From Dehalococcoidales bacterium (lineage in GTDB: Bacteria; Chloroflexota; Dehalococcoidia; Dehalococcoidales; Fen-1064), in contig JAFGHZ010000130.1 of the NCBI GenBank assembly GCA_016929875.1, positions 1 through 6,527 of the forward strand: a stretch of DNA of 6,527 nt, given 5' to 3'. Below are positions 5,770 to 6,527 of this stretch, piece after piece. The translations under genes were made by a program, and so were the position numbers. The number at the start of each line of letters is the position of its first letter. Position 1 is the first letter of the stretch. The notes beneath the pieces are model-generated. The model had not been told where the DNA came from. It did no database searches and saw nothing but the letters and a program-made list of their open reading frames with translations.

Positions 5770-6527
5770 TCCTTTGTCTTTCCCTTTTCAGCTTTCGAAC
5801 AGGCATAACGGCCCGGTTTGAATCCCTGGGCCTCGGCTTCCTCCGCCGAGTCGAAGGCAATAAGATTTTCAGGCCTGATCTTCTTTGCCAGGTGGCTATT
5901 CGCACGATGGTATCTCTTATACTCGACCATCCCCTGGTGCCATTCCGTGCTGGCGACATACTTCGGCTCGGTGCCATGCTCGCAATACACACACCGGAAA
6001 GTCAGGGGGGCGAAACCGACTATCTTAAACTCGGGTTTGAGATAATTTCCCTCGGTCTTCTGCCACGTAACACAACGCGGATTGGAGCACTTTACACCAT
6101 AGCCGCGTTGATACAAAGGATAGTCGATCTCCGGCGCTACAGGCTCTTTGGAAACCGGGGGTTCTTTCACACCGAGTAGCTGAGCGATAAGGGCCATTCT
6201 CACGGGGACACCTCTCGCCGCCTGTTTGAAGTACATGCTGCGCGGGTCGGAATCCATATCATAAGCCAGCTCATCCACTCTCGGTAAGGGGTGCATCACC
6301 AGCGCCTTTTTAAATTCCTGGCTGTTCATCAATTTCCGGTCGACGATAGGAAAGTGTAAACCTGATTCTTTTTCCTCAATGGTGAACCGTTCTTTCTGAG
6401 GGCGCGTCACATAGAGCACGTCCACTCCTGACTTCATCTCTGCATCGAGGTCTATCTCCGGCATCATTGTCATCTGACGGGGCTGGTTGGGTGCAATATA
6501 GACCGCATCTACGGGAATTGTCCCCGG
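5766..6527 (-). CDS. pyrB: Aspartate carbamoyltransferase with C-terminal PyrI-like zinc extension, 5'-truncated
   Basis: Transfers the carbamoyl group from carbamoyl phosphate to aspartate, the committed pyrimidine step. The gene enters from the right edge; 253 residues are visible, and the ATG at 6473 is internal. Numbering from that Met, the aspartate-binding half of ATCase is clear: DVLYVTRPQKERF (18-30), MHPLPRVDEL (60-69) and YFKQAARGVPVRMALIAQLL (81-100). The enzyme normally ends about here. Instead a proline-rich linker (105-120) leads to C129-x4-C134-x26-C161-x2-C164, which matches the cysteine arrangement of the zinc domain of the regulatory chain PyrI. No PyrI nucleotide-binding domain is seen. 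The last 50 residues include KRYHRANSHLAKKI and NLIAFDSAEEAEAQGFKP, resembling an Ada-type metal-binding repeat with its cysteines lost, then a lysine-rich tail. The stop overlaps the pyrC start by 4 bases. PyrB identity is firm; the extension's role is inferred. Confidence 0.93.
   Translation of the reverse strand, partial: PGTIPVDAVYIAPNQPRQMTMMPEIDLDAEMKSGVDVLYVTRPQKERFTIEEKESGLHFPIVDRKLMNSQEFKKALVMHPLPRVDELAYDMDSDPRSMYFKQAARGVPVRMALIAQLLGVKEPPVSKEPVAPEIDYPLYQRGYGVKCSNPRCVTWQKTEGNYLKPEFKIVGFAPLTFRCVYCEHGTEPKYVASTEWHQGMVEYKRYHRANSHLAKKIRPENLIAFDSAEEAEAQGFKPGRYACSKAEKGKTKE

Overview
The window holds two gene groups and looks like an ordinary chromosomal segment of an anaerobic bacterium with moderate GC. 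The anaerobic inference rests on two tiny desulforedoxin-like iron proteins and a PyrK-type (NAD-linked) dihydroorotate dehydrogenase subunit. The general character of the proteins would fit a Dehalococcoidia-like Chloroflexota lineage, but that is an impression from the sequence and was not tested. No rRNA, tRNA, IS element, CRISPR array or phage gene is visible.

The left part (1-2811) is on the plus strand. It contains the C-terminal ~295 residues of threonine synthase (thrC, cut by the window start), a 12-helix major facilitator transporter, and GTP cyclohydrolase I (folE). folE converges with a minus-strand pair of very small genes (2815-3105), each encoding a desulforedoxin-like protein with a CxxC...CC iron site. 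Only 3 bases separate the two stop codons. The pair has a good sigma70-type promoter at 3141-3170, with a near-perfect 14-bp palindrome directly against its -35 box. The rest of the gap up to 3323 holds no gene or terminator that I can support.

The right part (3324-6527) is a tightly packed minus-strand operon, in transcription order pyrB (cut by the window end), pyrC, pyrK and a YjbQ/UPF0047 gene. The junctions are a 4-base overlap, 7 bases and 9 bases. PyrB and PyrC catalyse consecutive steps of de novo pyrimidine synthesis, and PyrK supplies the electron-transfer subunit of the next step. Its catalytic partner PyrD is not in the window.

The most unusual item is PyrB. After a standard aspartate transcarbamoylase C-terminus it carries about 130 extra residues. 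These comprise a four-cysteine module spaced like the zinc domain of the regulatory chain PyrI, then a segment resembling an Ada-type metal-binding repeat that has lost key cysteines. The dihydroorotase also appears to lack a loop usually found after its HCE(D/E) metal-site motif. I see no wholly new multigene system here.
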